Below are positions 30,161 through 38,030 of a stretch of 64,000 bases of DNA, in pieces. The first letter of the stretch is position 1. Each line of letters opens with the position of its first letter. Made by a program: the position numbers and the translations under genes. This stretch comes from Microbacterium sp. GTDB lineage: Bacteria > Actinomycetota > Actinomycetes > Actinomycetales > Microbacteriaceae. The stretch lies in NCBI RefSeq assembly GCF_031180975.1, contig NZ_JAPSLI010000012.1:1-64000 (forward strand). Direction: 5' to 3'. The notes under the pieces are model-generated. The model was not told where the DNA came from. It saw nothing but the letters and a program-made list of their open reading frames with translations, and made no database searches.

Positions 30161-31858
30161 TCAGGTGAAGAGTCGGATCTTGAAGGCCCGGGTGGCGATC
30201 GCGATGGGCGCCACGGCGAGCAGGATCAGGATCAGTCCGTATGCGGCGGCCTGCGCGTTCAGACCGGTGTTCATGAGCTGGAAGACCTTGATCGTGATGG
30301 TCTCCTTGCCGGCCGAGTACACCACCAGCGACGCGGACAGCTCGCCGATGATGGTCACCCAGGTGAGCACCGTCGCGGCGGCGATGCCGGGGACCATGAG
30401 CGGCAGGACCACGTTCAGGAACGACCGGAACGGTGGCACGCCGAGGCTGATCGAGGCATCCTCCAGGGAGTCCGGGATGGCGTGCAGGGTGGCGGAGGCG
30501 TTGCGCACCCCGTGCACGAGACGGCGGATCACGAAGACGAGCACGATGATCGCCGTTGTGCCGGACAGGTTGAAGATGCCCGCGGGCCCGAAGGTGGTCA
30601 CCATGCCGATGCCGAGGACCGTGCCGGAGAGCGCCATCGGCAGCATGACGAGGTAGTCGAGGGCGGGAGTCAGGACGGTCTTCTTCTTCACGATCACCAC
30701 CGAGACGATGACGCTCACGAAGACGCCGATGGCGCACGCCATGGCGCCGTATCCGATGGTGTTGAGGATGGGCTGCGGCTCGCGCGTGAGCACCTTGACC
30801 ACGTTGTCGAGCGAGAACGTGCCCCAGCGCAGCACCGGTCCGGCGCTCTCGGTGAACGCCATCACCGCGACCATGCCGAGCGGCAGTGTGGACGCGATCA
30901 GGATCACGGCGGCGATCGCTGCGAGCACCGCGCCGGACGCTCCGCGCAGGCGGATCGGCACCCAGGACCGGCCCTGGACCATCTCGTACCGCCGTCCGCC
31001 CACGGTCATCCGCTGGACGAACAGCACCAGCGCGACGATCGCGATCGCGACGGTGGCGAGGGTGGACTGCATCAGGGGGTCGCCGCCGGTCTCGGCGAGG
31101 AACGCCTTGTAGGTGAGGGGCGCGAGCAGCTCCACCTTGCCGCCGATGATGGTCGAGGTCGCGAAGTTCCCGATCGTGAGCGTGAACACCACCATGGACG
31201 TGCTCGCCACGGCGGGCAGGATCGCCGGGATCATCACGTTGAACCGCGCCGCCAGCGGCGAGGAACCGAGGCTCATCGCCGCCTCCTCGAGCTGCGAGTC
31301 GAAGCTCTTCAGGGCGGCCAGCGTGCCGAGGTAGACGTACGTGTAGTACAGCAGCGGCAGGATGAGGATGAGCCCGCCCCAGCCGTACAGCGATGGCAGC
31401 TGGATGTCGAACACGTCCCGCAGAAAGCGGGTGAGGAAGCCGTTGTTGCCCAGGAACATCAGCCATGCCTGGGTGACGATGACCTCGGGCACGAGGATCG
31501 CCGTGACGGGAAGGACGGCGATCGCGGCCTTCCCCCAGAACGAGAAGCGCGCCGTGAAATAGGCGAGGAACACGCCGATCGCCGTCGCCAGGACGGTGAC
31601 CACGGCGGCGAGCAGCAGCGTGTTGCCGACTGCGGTGGGATACGTGGGGTCGGCGAAGAACTCCTTCCACCCGGCCAGTGGGTCGCCGCCGGTGCCGGAG
31701 AACGACTTCAGCAGCACGTTCAAGATCGGCCACGCGACGAACAGCAGCGCCAGCAGCACCGCCCCGATGGTGAGTGCGAGCCACGGCGAGAACGAGCGGC
31801 GCCGGGTGTCGCGGGTGATCCGGTACGCCTGCGTCTGGGCGTCGGCGGGTGCGCTCAT
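30161..31858 (-). CDS. ABC transporter permease with two fused membrane domains (FbpB/AfuB-like)
   Basis: This membrane protein of 565 residues has two repeated binding-protein-dependent transport domains, each with an EAA loop (LEEAAMSLGSSPLAARFNV and LEDASISLGVPPFRSFLNV). The fused arrangement is normal for iron and AfuB-type permeases. It overlaps the ATPase gene and precedes the binding-protein gene by 41 nt. Confidence 0.92.
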   Translation of the reverse strand: MSAPADAQTQAYRITRDTRRRSFSPWLALTIGAVLLALLFVAWPILNVLLKSFSGTGGDPLAGWKEFFADPTYPTAVGNTLLLAAVVTVLATAIGVFLAYFTARFSFWGKAAIAVLPVTAILVPEVIVTQAWLMFLGNNGFLTRFLRDVFDIQLPSLYGWGGLILILPLLYYTYVYLGTLAALKSFDSQLEEAAMSLGSSPLAARFNVMIPAILPAVASTSMVVFTLTIGNFATSTIIGGKVELLAPLTYKAFLAETGGDPLMQSTLATVAIAIVALVLFVQRMTVGGRRYEMVQGRSWVPIRLRGASGAVLAAIAAVILIASTLPLGMVAVMAFTESAGPVLRWGTFSLDNVVKVLTREPQPILNTIGYGAMACAIGVFVSVIVSVVIVKKKTVLTPALDYLVMLPMALSGTVLGIGMVTTFGPAGIFNLSGTTAIIVLVFVIRRLVHGVRNASATLHAIPDSLEDASISLGVPPFRSFLNVVLPLMVPGIAAATVLTWVTIIGELSASLVVYSAGKETITIKVFQLMNTGLNAQAAAYGLILILLAVAPIAIATRAFKIRLFT

Positions 31859-32937
31859 GACGCCATGACCAGGGTCTCGTGCTCCGGGAAGAGCACCATC
31901 ACCCGCTCGCCCGCTGAGAAGCCGCGACTGGCCGCGGGTTCCGACGTTTCGATCTCGGCGCCGGATGCCAGCCGCACGCGGTGCTGCTGACGATGACCGA
32001 GGTACTGCTGGCGGACGATCTCGCCCGGCAGCGCGGTCGCGCCCTCCCCGGTCCGCTCGTCGGCGGCGAGCAGCCGGAGGTGCTCGGGGCGGGCGATCGC
32101 GTAGGCCTCCCCCGCTGCGAGATCGGTGCGGCGCAGGCCGCGCAGGTTCGTGTCACCCAGCTGGACGGTGACGCCGCCGCCCGCCGGCCCGGCGGAGGTC
32201 TGCGGCACCGTGACGCGCAGCACGTTGGCTGCGCCGATGAAGTCGGCGGCGTAGCTCGACACCGGCACGCGGTAGATCTCCGACGGGGTGCCCAGCTGCT
32301 CGATGTTCCCCGACCGGAACAGCGCGATCCGGTCGGACATCGCGAGCGCCTCCTCCTGATCGTGGGTGACGAACACGGTGGTGATCCCGAGTTCGCGCTG
32401 GAGGTCCATGATCGATTCACGGATCTGCAGGCGCAGCTTGGTGTCCAGAGCCGACAGCGGCTCGTCCATGAGCAGCACGCTGGGACGGATGACCAGGGCG
32501 CGGGCGAGGGCGACGCGCTGACGCTGACCGCCGGACAGCGCCGCGGGATGCCGGTCCGCGAAGCTCTCCATCCCGACGCGCTCCAGGGCCTCCCGCACCC
32601 GACCGGCGATCTCGGTCTTCGGGGTGCGGCGGGCCTTCAGCCCGTAGGCGACGTTCGCGGCGACGGTCTTATCGGGGAAGAGCGCGTAGTCCTGGAACAT
32701 CATGCCGATGTTGCGGCGGTGCGTCGGCACGTCGGTCACGTCGCGGTCGCCGAACGTGATCCTGCCGGATGCCGGACGGATAAAGCCGGCGATGGTGCGC
32801 AGCAGAGTGGTCTTGCCACAGCCGGACGGCCCGAGCAGCGTGAAGAACTCACCGTCCTCGACGGTGAGATCCATGTCGGAGATCACCGTGTTCTCGCCGT
32901 ACGTCACGGTCAGACGGTCCACATGAATAGCGGTCAT
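31855..32937 (-). CDS. ABC transporter ATPase (FbpC/AfuC/PotA-like)
   Basis: This ATPase of 360 residues has Walker A GPSGCGKTT, the signature LSGGQRQRVALARAL, Walker B VLLMDEPLSALD, and a C-terminal TOBE domain after residue 240. It is the first gene of the operon ATPase-permease-binding protein-phosphatase-regulator. GAAGGA lies 9 nt before the ATG. Confidence 0.93.
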   Translation of the reverse strand: MTAIHVDRLTVTYGENTVISDMDLTVEDGEFFTLLGPSGCGKTTLLRTIAGFIRPASGRITFGDRDVTDVPTHRRNIGMMFQDYALFPDKTVAANVAYGLKARRTPKTEIAGRVREALERVGMESFADRHPAALSGGQRQRVALARALVIRPSVLLMDEPLSALDTKLRLQIRESIMDLQRELGITTVFVTHDQEEALAMSDRIALFRSGNIEQLGTPSEIYRVPVSSYAADFIGAANVLRVTVPQTSAGPAGGGVTVQLGDTNLRGLRRTDLAAGEAYAIARPEHLRLLAADERTGEGATALPGEIVRQQYLGHRQQHRVRLASGAEIETSEPAASRGFSAGERVMVLFPEHETLVMAS

Positions 32938-32980
32938 GAATTATCCTTCACAGCTCCATCGCCGGGGCACCTGTCCGCAC

Positions 32981-33009
32981 AGGCTAACAGCGAACTCGAC
33001 GTGTTGTAA
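32981..33009 (-). promoter_or_regulatory. Candidate promoter of the Afu-like operon
   Basis: On the minus strand -35 TTACAA (33004-33009), a 17-nt spacer and -10 TAGCCT (32981-32986) lie about 45 nt before the ATPase start codon. Agreement with consensus is moderate. Confidence 0.45.
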
Positions 33010-33028
33010 AGATAACTCTGCGACTGTT

Positions 33029-33042
33029 ACGAGATTTCTCGT
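33029..33042. promoter_or_regulatory. Perfect palindrome upstream of the Afu-like operon promoter
   Basis: ACGAGA-TT-TCTCGT is a 14-bp perfect inverted repeat about 20 nt upstream of the candidate -35. A second inverted repeat, TAGTA-TG-TACTA, lies at 33068-33079 over the stop codon of the next gene. Either could bind the operon's GntR/UTRA regulator; this is inference from symmetry and position. Confidence 0.45.
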
Positions 33043-33076
33043 GGCACACCGCGTGCGAAATGGCGTCTAGTATGTA

Positions 33077-34045
33077 CTACTTCGGATCGAGCTCACCGAT
33101 CAGTTGCAGCTCGACCTCGCGGCTCAGACCGGCCCGCCGAGGGCGGTCGACTCCCCGTTCGCGTTCGTCGGCGAGCACCCGCTCGATGGTGGCGTCGAGC
33201 GGGTCGAGCGTCCCGCCCTCGCGCCGGTACGCCGCGTTGGAGCGGTTCATGAACCCGGGCATGTCGGCGGGGAGCCACAGCGGCAGCGACCGCTCCCCCA
33301 TCCAGTACGCCACGTCGTGCTCCTCCAGCCAGCCGTCATCCGCTCGCACCAGTTCGCCGGTGTGACCGGCGGCGACGCGCACCCGCTCGAGCACGTCGTC
33401 GAGCGGATGCGGGTCGCCGATGGCGTTGACGACACCGCTTCGTGGTGCCGCGGTCAGGAACCGAGCGAGGTCCTCGACGTCGATGACCTGCGCGAGCCGC
33501 CCCTCGGCGCGGGGCAGGAGCACCGGCCCGTCCCCGGCGCGCGCGAACGCGGCGGCCCAGTACCCGAACCGGTCGCTCGGGTCGCCCGCACCGACGATGA
33601 GCCCTGGGCGCACGATGAAGGCGCTGTCGCCCAGCGCGCGCACCGCCCCTTCGGCGGCCACCTTCTGGGCGCCGTACTCGTACTCGTCCCCCTCGGCCGC
33701 GGCGGCCAGCAGCGGCGTATTCTCGTCGCCGCCCGCGGCGTCGTCGGCGTACACCGACATCGACGACACGTACGTCCAGTGCCCTGTGCGGTGGCCCAGC
33801 GCGGCGACGGCATTCCGCACGTGCCGCGCCTGCGATGAGATGTCGACGACCTCGTCCCAGTCGTGCAGGGCCAGGTCGTCGTACACCTCCGGATCGTCGC
33901 GGTCTCCGCGTACCAGCACGGCGCCGGACGGCGCGGAGCGCTCGCCTCGCGCCAGACACGTCACCTCTGCGCCGGCATCCACCCACCGACGCGCGACGCG
34001 ACCCGACAGCCAGCCCGTTCCCCCGAGGATCAGCACATTCGTCAT
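33077..34045 (-). CDS. NAD-dependent epimerase/dehydratase family protein
   Basis: This extended short-chain dehydrogenase fold of 322 residues has an N-terminal ILGGTGWLSG nucleotide motif, the SSMSVY serine region and a YGAQK catalytic Tyr-Lys pair. The substrate cannot be inferred. The ATG at 34045 gives the standard MTNVLILGGTG N-terminus. It stands alone between the thiamine genes and the importer operon. Confidence 0.85.
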   Translation of the reverse strand: MTNVLILGGTGWLSGRVARRWVDAGAEVTCLARGERSAPSGAVLVRGDRDDPEVYDDLALHDWDEVVDISSQARHVRNAVAALGHRTGHWTYVSSMSVYADDAAGGDENTPLLAAAAEGDEYEYGAQKVAAEGAVRALGDSAFIVRPGLIVGAGDPSDRFGYWAAAFARAGDGPVLLPRAEGRLAQVIDVEDLARFLTAAPRSGVVNAIGDPHPLDDVLERVRVAAGHTGELVRADDGWLEEHDVAYWMGERSLPLWLPADMPGFMNRSNAAYRREGGTLDPLDATIERVLADERERGVDRPRRAGLSREVELQLIGELDPK

Positions 34046-34100
34046 GTGCCCATACAACCCGTGGGCGACCCGCTGCGGAAGACGCCGCCGGCGAAGGTGG

Positions 34101-36242
34101 CTACCCTGCCGTCGGCAGCGGTGCGTCGAAGAATGCCAGCTCGTGCCGAGCAGACGCTTCGAAGGCGCGGAACATGCGCTCCCGCGCGGCGGAGTCGGAT
34201 GCCGCCGCCGCCCTGCCGACGTACCGGAGCGCCTGTTCGGCGGCCTTCTCGAACGCCGGGTCGCTGTACGTGGCCAGCCAGGAGGCGTACGGATGATCGC
34301 GGTCACGAGGCCGCTCACCGAACTCGCCGGCTGCCAGCCGGGCGCCGATCTCCGCATACAGCCAGTAGCACGGCAGCACTGCGGCGATCAGTTCGCCGTG
34401 GTCGCCGCCGAACGCGGTGGAACGGAGGTGGTCGAGGTAGGCGGTCGTCGCCGGCGCCGGGTCGTCGACGCCGCCGGGCGCCGACGCGATCCACGACGTG
34501 TGCAGCTCTCGCTCGCACACGATCGAGTTCTGCGCCGATCCGGCCCAGAACGCCTGCTCGGCTTCGGTCGGTGCGAGGCGGGACGCCGCCGCGAGCACGC
34601 GGGCGTACTCGCGCAGGTAGAGCGCGTCCTGGCGGAGATAGAACAGGAACACCTCACGCGGCAATGTGCCGTCGGCGAGCCGGCGGATGAACGGCAGTTC
34701 GTCGATGGCAGAGCGGATGCCGGCGATGCGGCCCCACCACTCCGCCACCACCTCGTCGGCGGTCGGGCGCGCATCGGTCCCGCCACGCTCCCACAGCCCG
34801 GCGAAGTGACTGATCGGTCCGTTGCCGCAGCCGACCTGCAGGGTGTCGCTCGCGCGAAGGGATTCGCGCAGCCAGGCACGAGCGTCCGCCACGGCGTCCA
34901 CCGCGTGCTGGCCCCGGGCGAGGCGTGTGGCGAGCGCGGACGACAGCGAGCAGCCCGTGCCGTGTGTGTTGTCGGTGTCGATCCGGATGCCGGGGAACTC
35001 GTGCACCAGACCGCGCGCAGCGTCGACCAGCGCGTCGGGGGCGTGATCTCCTGTCAGGTGCCCGCCCTTGACGAGCACGGCCGTTCCGCTTCGGGCCGAC
35101 AGCCGCTCTCCGGCGGCGAGGGCGTCACCCCAGCCGTCGAACTCGCGGCCGGTGAGCACGCCGAGTTCGGGGAGGTTCGGGGTGACGACGTGCGCCCGCT
35201 GCAGCAGGTCGTGCAGGGCCGTTTCGGCATCCGCCTCGAGCAGGCGGTCGCCGCTGGTCGCGACCATGACCGGATCGACGACCACGACCGGTGGGCGCAC
35301 TTCGTCGAGCCACGCCGTGACGGCCCGGATCACCTCGGCGTTCGCGAGCATCCCGATCTTCACCGCGTCGACCCGGATGTCGTCCGAGACGGCGTCCAGC
35401 TGCTGGCGCACGAAGGCGGCCGGTGGCACGTGCACGGCCCGGACTCCCCGGGTGTTCTGCGCGGTGAGCGCGGTGAGCGCCGCCATGCCGTAACCGCCGT
35501 TGGCGGCGATGGACTTCAGGTCGGCCTGGATCCCCGCCCCGCCGGAGGGGTCGCTGCCGGCGATGCTCAGCACGCGGGGCACCGCGCCGTCACGCCACCT
35601 GCGCAGGAGTGCGTCGGCCGCGGCGGCCGGATCCGGGGCCGCGCACAGCGCCGACACGACGGCCACGCCGGCGGCCCCCGCGTCCCGGAGCGGGGCGACG
35701 TCGGCGGGGCCCACGCCGCCGATCGCGACGCACGGCAGCGGACTCGCCGCCGCGAAGGCCGCGAACCCGTCCACGCCGAGTGCGGGCGGGTGATCCGGCT
35801 TGGTACGGGTGGGGTGGATCACGCCGACCCCGAGATAGTCCACCACGTCGGCGGGCAGACGCCGCAGCTCATCGAGGTGAGCAGCGGTGTTCGCGGTGAG
35901 ACCGATGATCGCATCGGGTCCGAGAAGCTCGCGTGCTCGCAACACCGAGGCGTCGCCCTGCCCGAGGTGCACGCCGTCCACGCGCGCGCCTCGGGCGAGG
36001 GCCGCGAGCGCGGCGTCGAGCCGGTCGTTCACGAGCAGCAGCGCACGGCCGCCGATCACCCCGGAGAGCTCGACGAGCTGTTCGGTGATCTCGGCGTCGG
36101 TGGCCGTCTTGTCCCGCAGCTGCACCGCGCGCACGCCGCCGGCCACCGCGGCGCGCACCGTGTCCACGACGCCACGGTCGCCGCACAGCACCGGATCGGT
36201 GACGAGGTACAGGACGAGGTCGGCAGGCCGCAGGCGGCTCAT
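34101..36242 (-). CDS. Three-domain thiamine protein: ThiE - ThiD - TenA
   Basis: This single chain of 713 residues contains three thiamine enzymes. Residues about 1-215 are thiamine-phosphate synthase ([21 protein letters not shown]). Residues about 222-478 are hydroxymethylpyrimidine (phosphate) kinase ([16 protein letters not shown], and [10 protein letters not shown] with catalytic-loop Cys431). Residues about 490-713 are TenA/thiaminase II-type pyrimidine salvage (Cys625 in LPCYWLYAE). It can therefore recover, phosphorylate and couple the pyrimidine in one polypeptide. Its ATG overlaps the thiM stop, so both genes are under the TPP riboswitch. Confidence 0.93.
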   Translation of the reverse strand: MSRLRPADLVLYLVTDPVLCGDRGVVDTVRAAVAGGVRAVQLRDKTATDAEITEQLVELSGVIGGRALLLVNDRLDAALAALARGARVDGVHLGQGDASVLRARELLGPDAIIGLTANTAAHLDELRRLPADVVDYLGVGVIHPTRTKPDHPPALGVDGFAAFAAASPLPCVAIGGVGPADVAPLRDAGAAGVAVVSALCAAPDPAAAADALLRRWRDGAVPRVLSIAGSDPSGGAGIQADLKSIAANGGYGMAALTALTAQNTRGVRAVHVPPAAFVRQQLDAVSDDIRVDAVKIGMLANAEVIRAVTAWLDEVRPPVVVVDPVMVATSGDRLLEADAETALHDLLQRAHVVTPNLPELGVLTGREFDGWGDALAAGERLSARSGTAVLVKGGHLTGDHAPDALVDAARGLVHEFPGIRIDTDNTHGTGCSLSSALATRLARGQHAVDAVADARAWLRESLRASDTLQVGCGNGPISHFAGLWERGGTDARPTADEVVAEWWGRIAGIRSAIDELPFIRRLADGTLPREVFLFYLRQDALYLREYARVLAAASRLAPTEAEQAFWAGSAQNSIVCERELHTSWIASAPGGVDDPAPATTAYLDHLRSTAFGGDHGELIAAVLPCYWLYAEIGARLAAGEFGERPRDRDHPYASWLATYSDPAFEKAAEQALRYVGRAAAASDSAARERMFRAFEASARHELAFFDAPLPTAG

Positions 36243-37114
36243 CCGTGCACCTCGACCGGGCGGTCCTCAACCGCGGAGACCTCGACGCGGGCTCCGCTCA
36301 GGATCCGCACGGGTTCCACCGCGGCGAGCGCATCGAGCAGCGCCACCGCGAACGACCCGGGTCCACCGGCGGCCACGGCGGCGTCCTCGGCGGCGAGTGT
36401 GTACGCCAGTGACGCCGCCGCGACGGCCTCGAGAGCGGTGTGCCCTGTCGTGCGAGCGGCTCCCAGGAACGCCGCCATCACCGCGCCCAAGGCGCAGCCG
36501 CCTCCGGTCACGCGCGTCAACAGGGCGTCGCCGTTCGCGATACGGATCACGGTGTCGCCGTCGGTGATGAGGTCGACGGGACCGGACACCGCCACGACAG
36601 CGCCGTGCGTGCGGGCGAGGCTCCGGGCTGCGTCGGCCGCCGCTTCCGGCGTATCGGTGGCGTCCACACCGCGACCCCCGGCACTCGCGCCGGCGAGCGC
36701 GAGGATCTCGGACGCGTTGCCGCGGATCGCGGACGGTCCGACCGCCACGAGGTCGCGGGCGAGCGCGGTGCGCACCGGCAGCGCGCCGACCGCGACCGGG
36801 TCGAGCACCCACGGGGTTGCCGCTGTGTGTGCAGCCGCGGCCGCCTCCAGGCTCGCCCGCCGCTGCTCGGGGGTCGGGGTGCCGAGGTTGATCAGCAGAC
36901 CGGCCGTGACACCGGCGAACATCCCGGCCTCATCGACGATGTCGACCATCGCCGGGGCGGCGCCGACAGCGAGCAGGACGTTGGCTGTGAAGCCGGTCAC
37001 CACGCTGTTGGTGATGCACTGGGTCAGTGGCTGCCCCTCGCGGACAGCGGTCAGGAGCTCGGCGGTGGCCGTGGCCACGGACTCGGCGGACGGTGGACGC
37101 AGAAGATCGCTCAA
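36239..37114 (-). CDS. thiM: Hydroxyethylthiazole kinase
   Basis: This kinase of 291 residues salvages the thiazole half of thiamine. Recognisable motifs are THCITN-like [15 protein letters not shown] and the GGGCALGA anion hole. The start codon is TTG at 37114, with AAGGG 8 nt upstream; that AAGGG belongs to the 3' strand of the TPP aptamer. An out-of-frame ATG-TCG-CGT-TGA overlaps the start. Confidence 0.93.
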   Translation of the reverse strand: MSDLLRPPSAESVATATAELLTAVREGQPLTQCITNSVVTGFTANVLLAVGAAPAMVDIVDEAGMFAGVTAGLLINLGTPTPEQRRASLEAAAAAHTAATPWVLDPVAVGALPVRTALARDLVAVGPSAIRGNASEILALAGASAGGRGVDATDTPEAAADAARSLARTHGAVVAVSGPVDLITDGDTVIRIANGDALLTRVTGGGCALGAVMAAFLGAARTTGHTALEAVAAASLAYTLAAEDAAVAAGGPGSFAVALLDALAAVEPVRILSGARVEVSAVEDRPVEVHG

Positions 37115-37118
37115 CGCG

Positions 37119-37195
37119 ACATCCCTTCGCTAGTACGAACTAGATCAGGTTCGACGGGTGTGTTCTCAGCCGCAGATGCGGCACCCCGTGTCACT
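37119..37195 (-). ncRNA. TPP riboswitch (THI element) controlling thiM and thiE-thiD-tenA
   Basis: On the minus strand the conserved blocks appear in order: ACGGGGTGCC, a variable stem, GGCTGAGAAC, ACCCGTCGAACCTGATCTAG, TTCGTACTAGCGAAGGGAT. The CUGAGA and GAACCUGAUCU cores are those of TPP aptamers. The final AGCGAAGGGA strand contains the probable Shine-Dalgarno of thiM, so TPP binding should block translation starts directly. Confidence 0.93.
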
Positions 37196-37224
37196 GCTCG
37201 CAGTCTAGCGACCCGCGGTCGGGA

Positions 37225-37572
37225 TCAGCTCCGCCACTCCGGTACCGGGTTGGTGAGCTCGGCGATCGTCCACGACGGATCGGGGCGCCAGTCGCACCAT
37301 TCGCGATGGAACGGCCAGTGGTGGGCGCGAAACGAGGCGATGGCGGCACCCGTTCGCAGGTGCGCGTTCTCGAGGTTGACGTACCAGCCGGCGAACTCCC
37401 CGTCATCGCGGACGACGCGCATCGGCGCGATGTTGGAGGCGTCACCCTCTCTCCACCCGGGCTTGCGGTAGTGCCACTCGACGACCTCACCGGGCTCGAG
37501 GTGCGGTGCGGCGCCCAGCTCCCTCGCCCCTTCGGGAACCGACGGCGGCGTGGGCCGGGCGACGAACGTCAC
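37225..37572 (-). CDS. DUF402-like protein (tentative)
   Basis: This 115-residue soluble protein has the core IAPMRVVRDDGEFAGWYVNLE, which resembles DUF402 proteins. The GTG at 37572 is in a GTGA overlap with the cupin stop, which sets the start. The two genes are a coupled pair. DUF402 members can be nucleotide phosphatases, but the metal-binding residues are not obvious here, so no function is claimed. Confidence 0.55.
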   Translation of the reverse strand: MTFVARPTPPSVPEGARELGAAPHLEPGEVVEWHYRKPGWREGDASNIAPMRVVRDDGEFAGWYVNLENAHLRTGAAIASFRAHHWPFHREWCDWRPDPSWTIAELTNPVPEWRS

Positions 37573-38009
37573 TCCGCGTTCGTCCAGGGCATCGGGCGTT
37601 CGGTGTCGCGCGTGCCGTCGTCGGGCAGGTGCGGGAGCCGCTCCCCGCCGGCGCGGATGCACAGCCAGCGCAGCTCACCCGGGCTGTCGGGACGCGCCCG
37701 CCAGGTGCGCCAGACGCCGTGCCCGACACGCACCACCGTGCCAGGGCCGACATCGACCGTGTCGTCGTCGAGACCCATCTGTCCGAGTCCCTCCAGGAAG
37801 ACGTACAGCTCCTCGACCCGGGCGTGGGTGTGCCAGTAACCGGCCTCCTCGCCCGGGGCCAGCGCGTTCGCCGTCATCCCGATGTACTGCATTGTGAGTT
37901 CGTGGTCGACGACGCGGCGGCCGTCGCGGGAACGGGCCGCGTCGAAGCCGCCGAAGTGCCCGCGCCACTCGCTCAGCGCACCGATCTGGGTGATCTCGTA
38001 ATCGCTCAT
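37569..38009 (-). CDS. Cupin domain protein
   Basis: This 146-residue protein has a central cupin (about residues 45-115): GYWHTHARVEELYVFLEG carries the His-x-His...Glu metal motif, followed by a second strand set around VRVGHGVWRTW. It probably binds a metal and either senses or modifies a small molecule. It is coupled to the DUF402-like gene and follows pheT by 21 nt on the same strand. Confidence 0.8.
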   Translation of the reverse strand: MSDYEITQIGALSEWRGHFGGFDAARSRDGRRVVDHELTMQYIGMTANALAPGEEAGYWHTHARVEELYVFLEGLGQMGLDDDTVDVGPGTVVRVGHGVWRTWRARPDSPGELRWLCIRAGGERLPHLPDDGTRDTERPMPWTNAE

Positions 38010-38030
38010 CTGGTCACTCCCCTCCCGTGG

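Noticed and set aside
33420-37133. Very long plus-strand open frame opposite the epimerase and thiamine genes
   Set aside because: Arg/Pro/Ala-rich composition with no domains; it is the shadow expected in very GC-rich DNA opposite genes with clear motifs.
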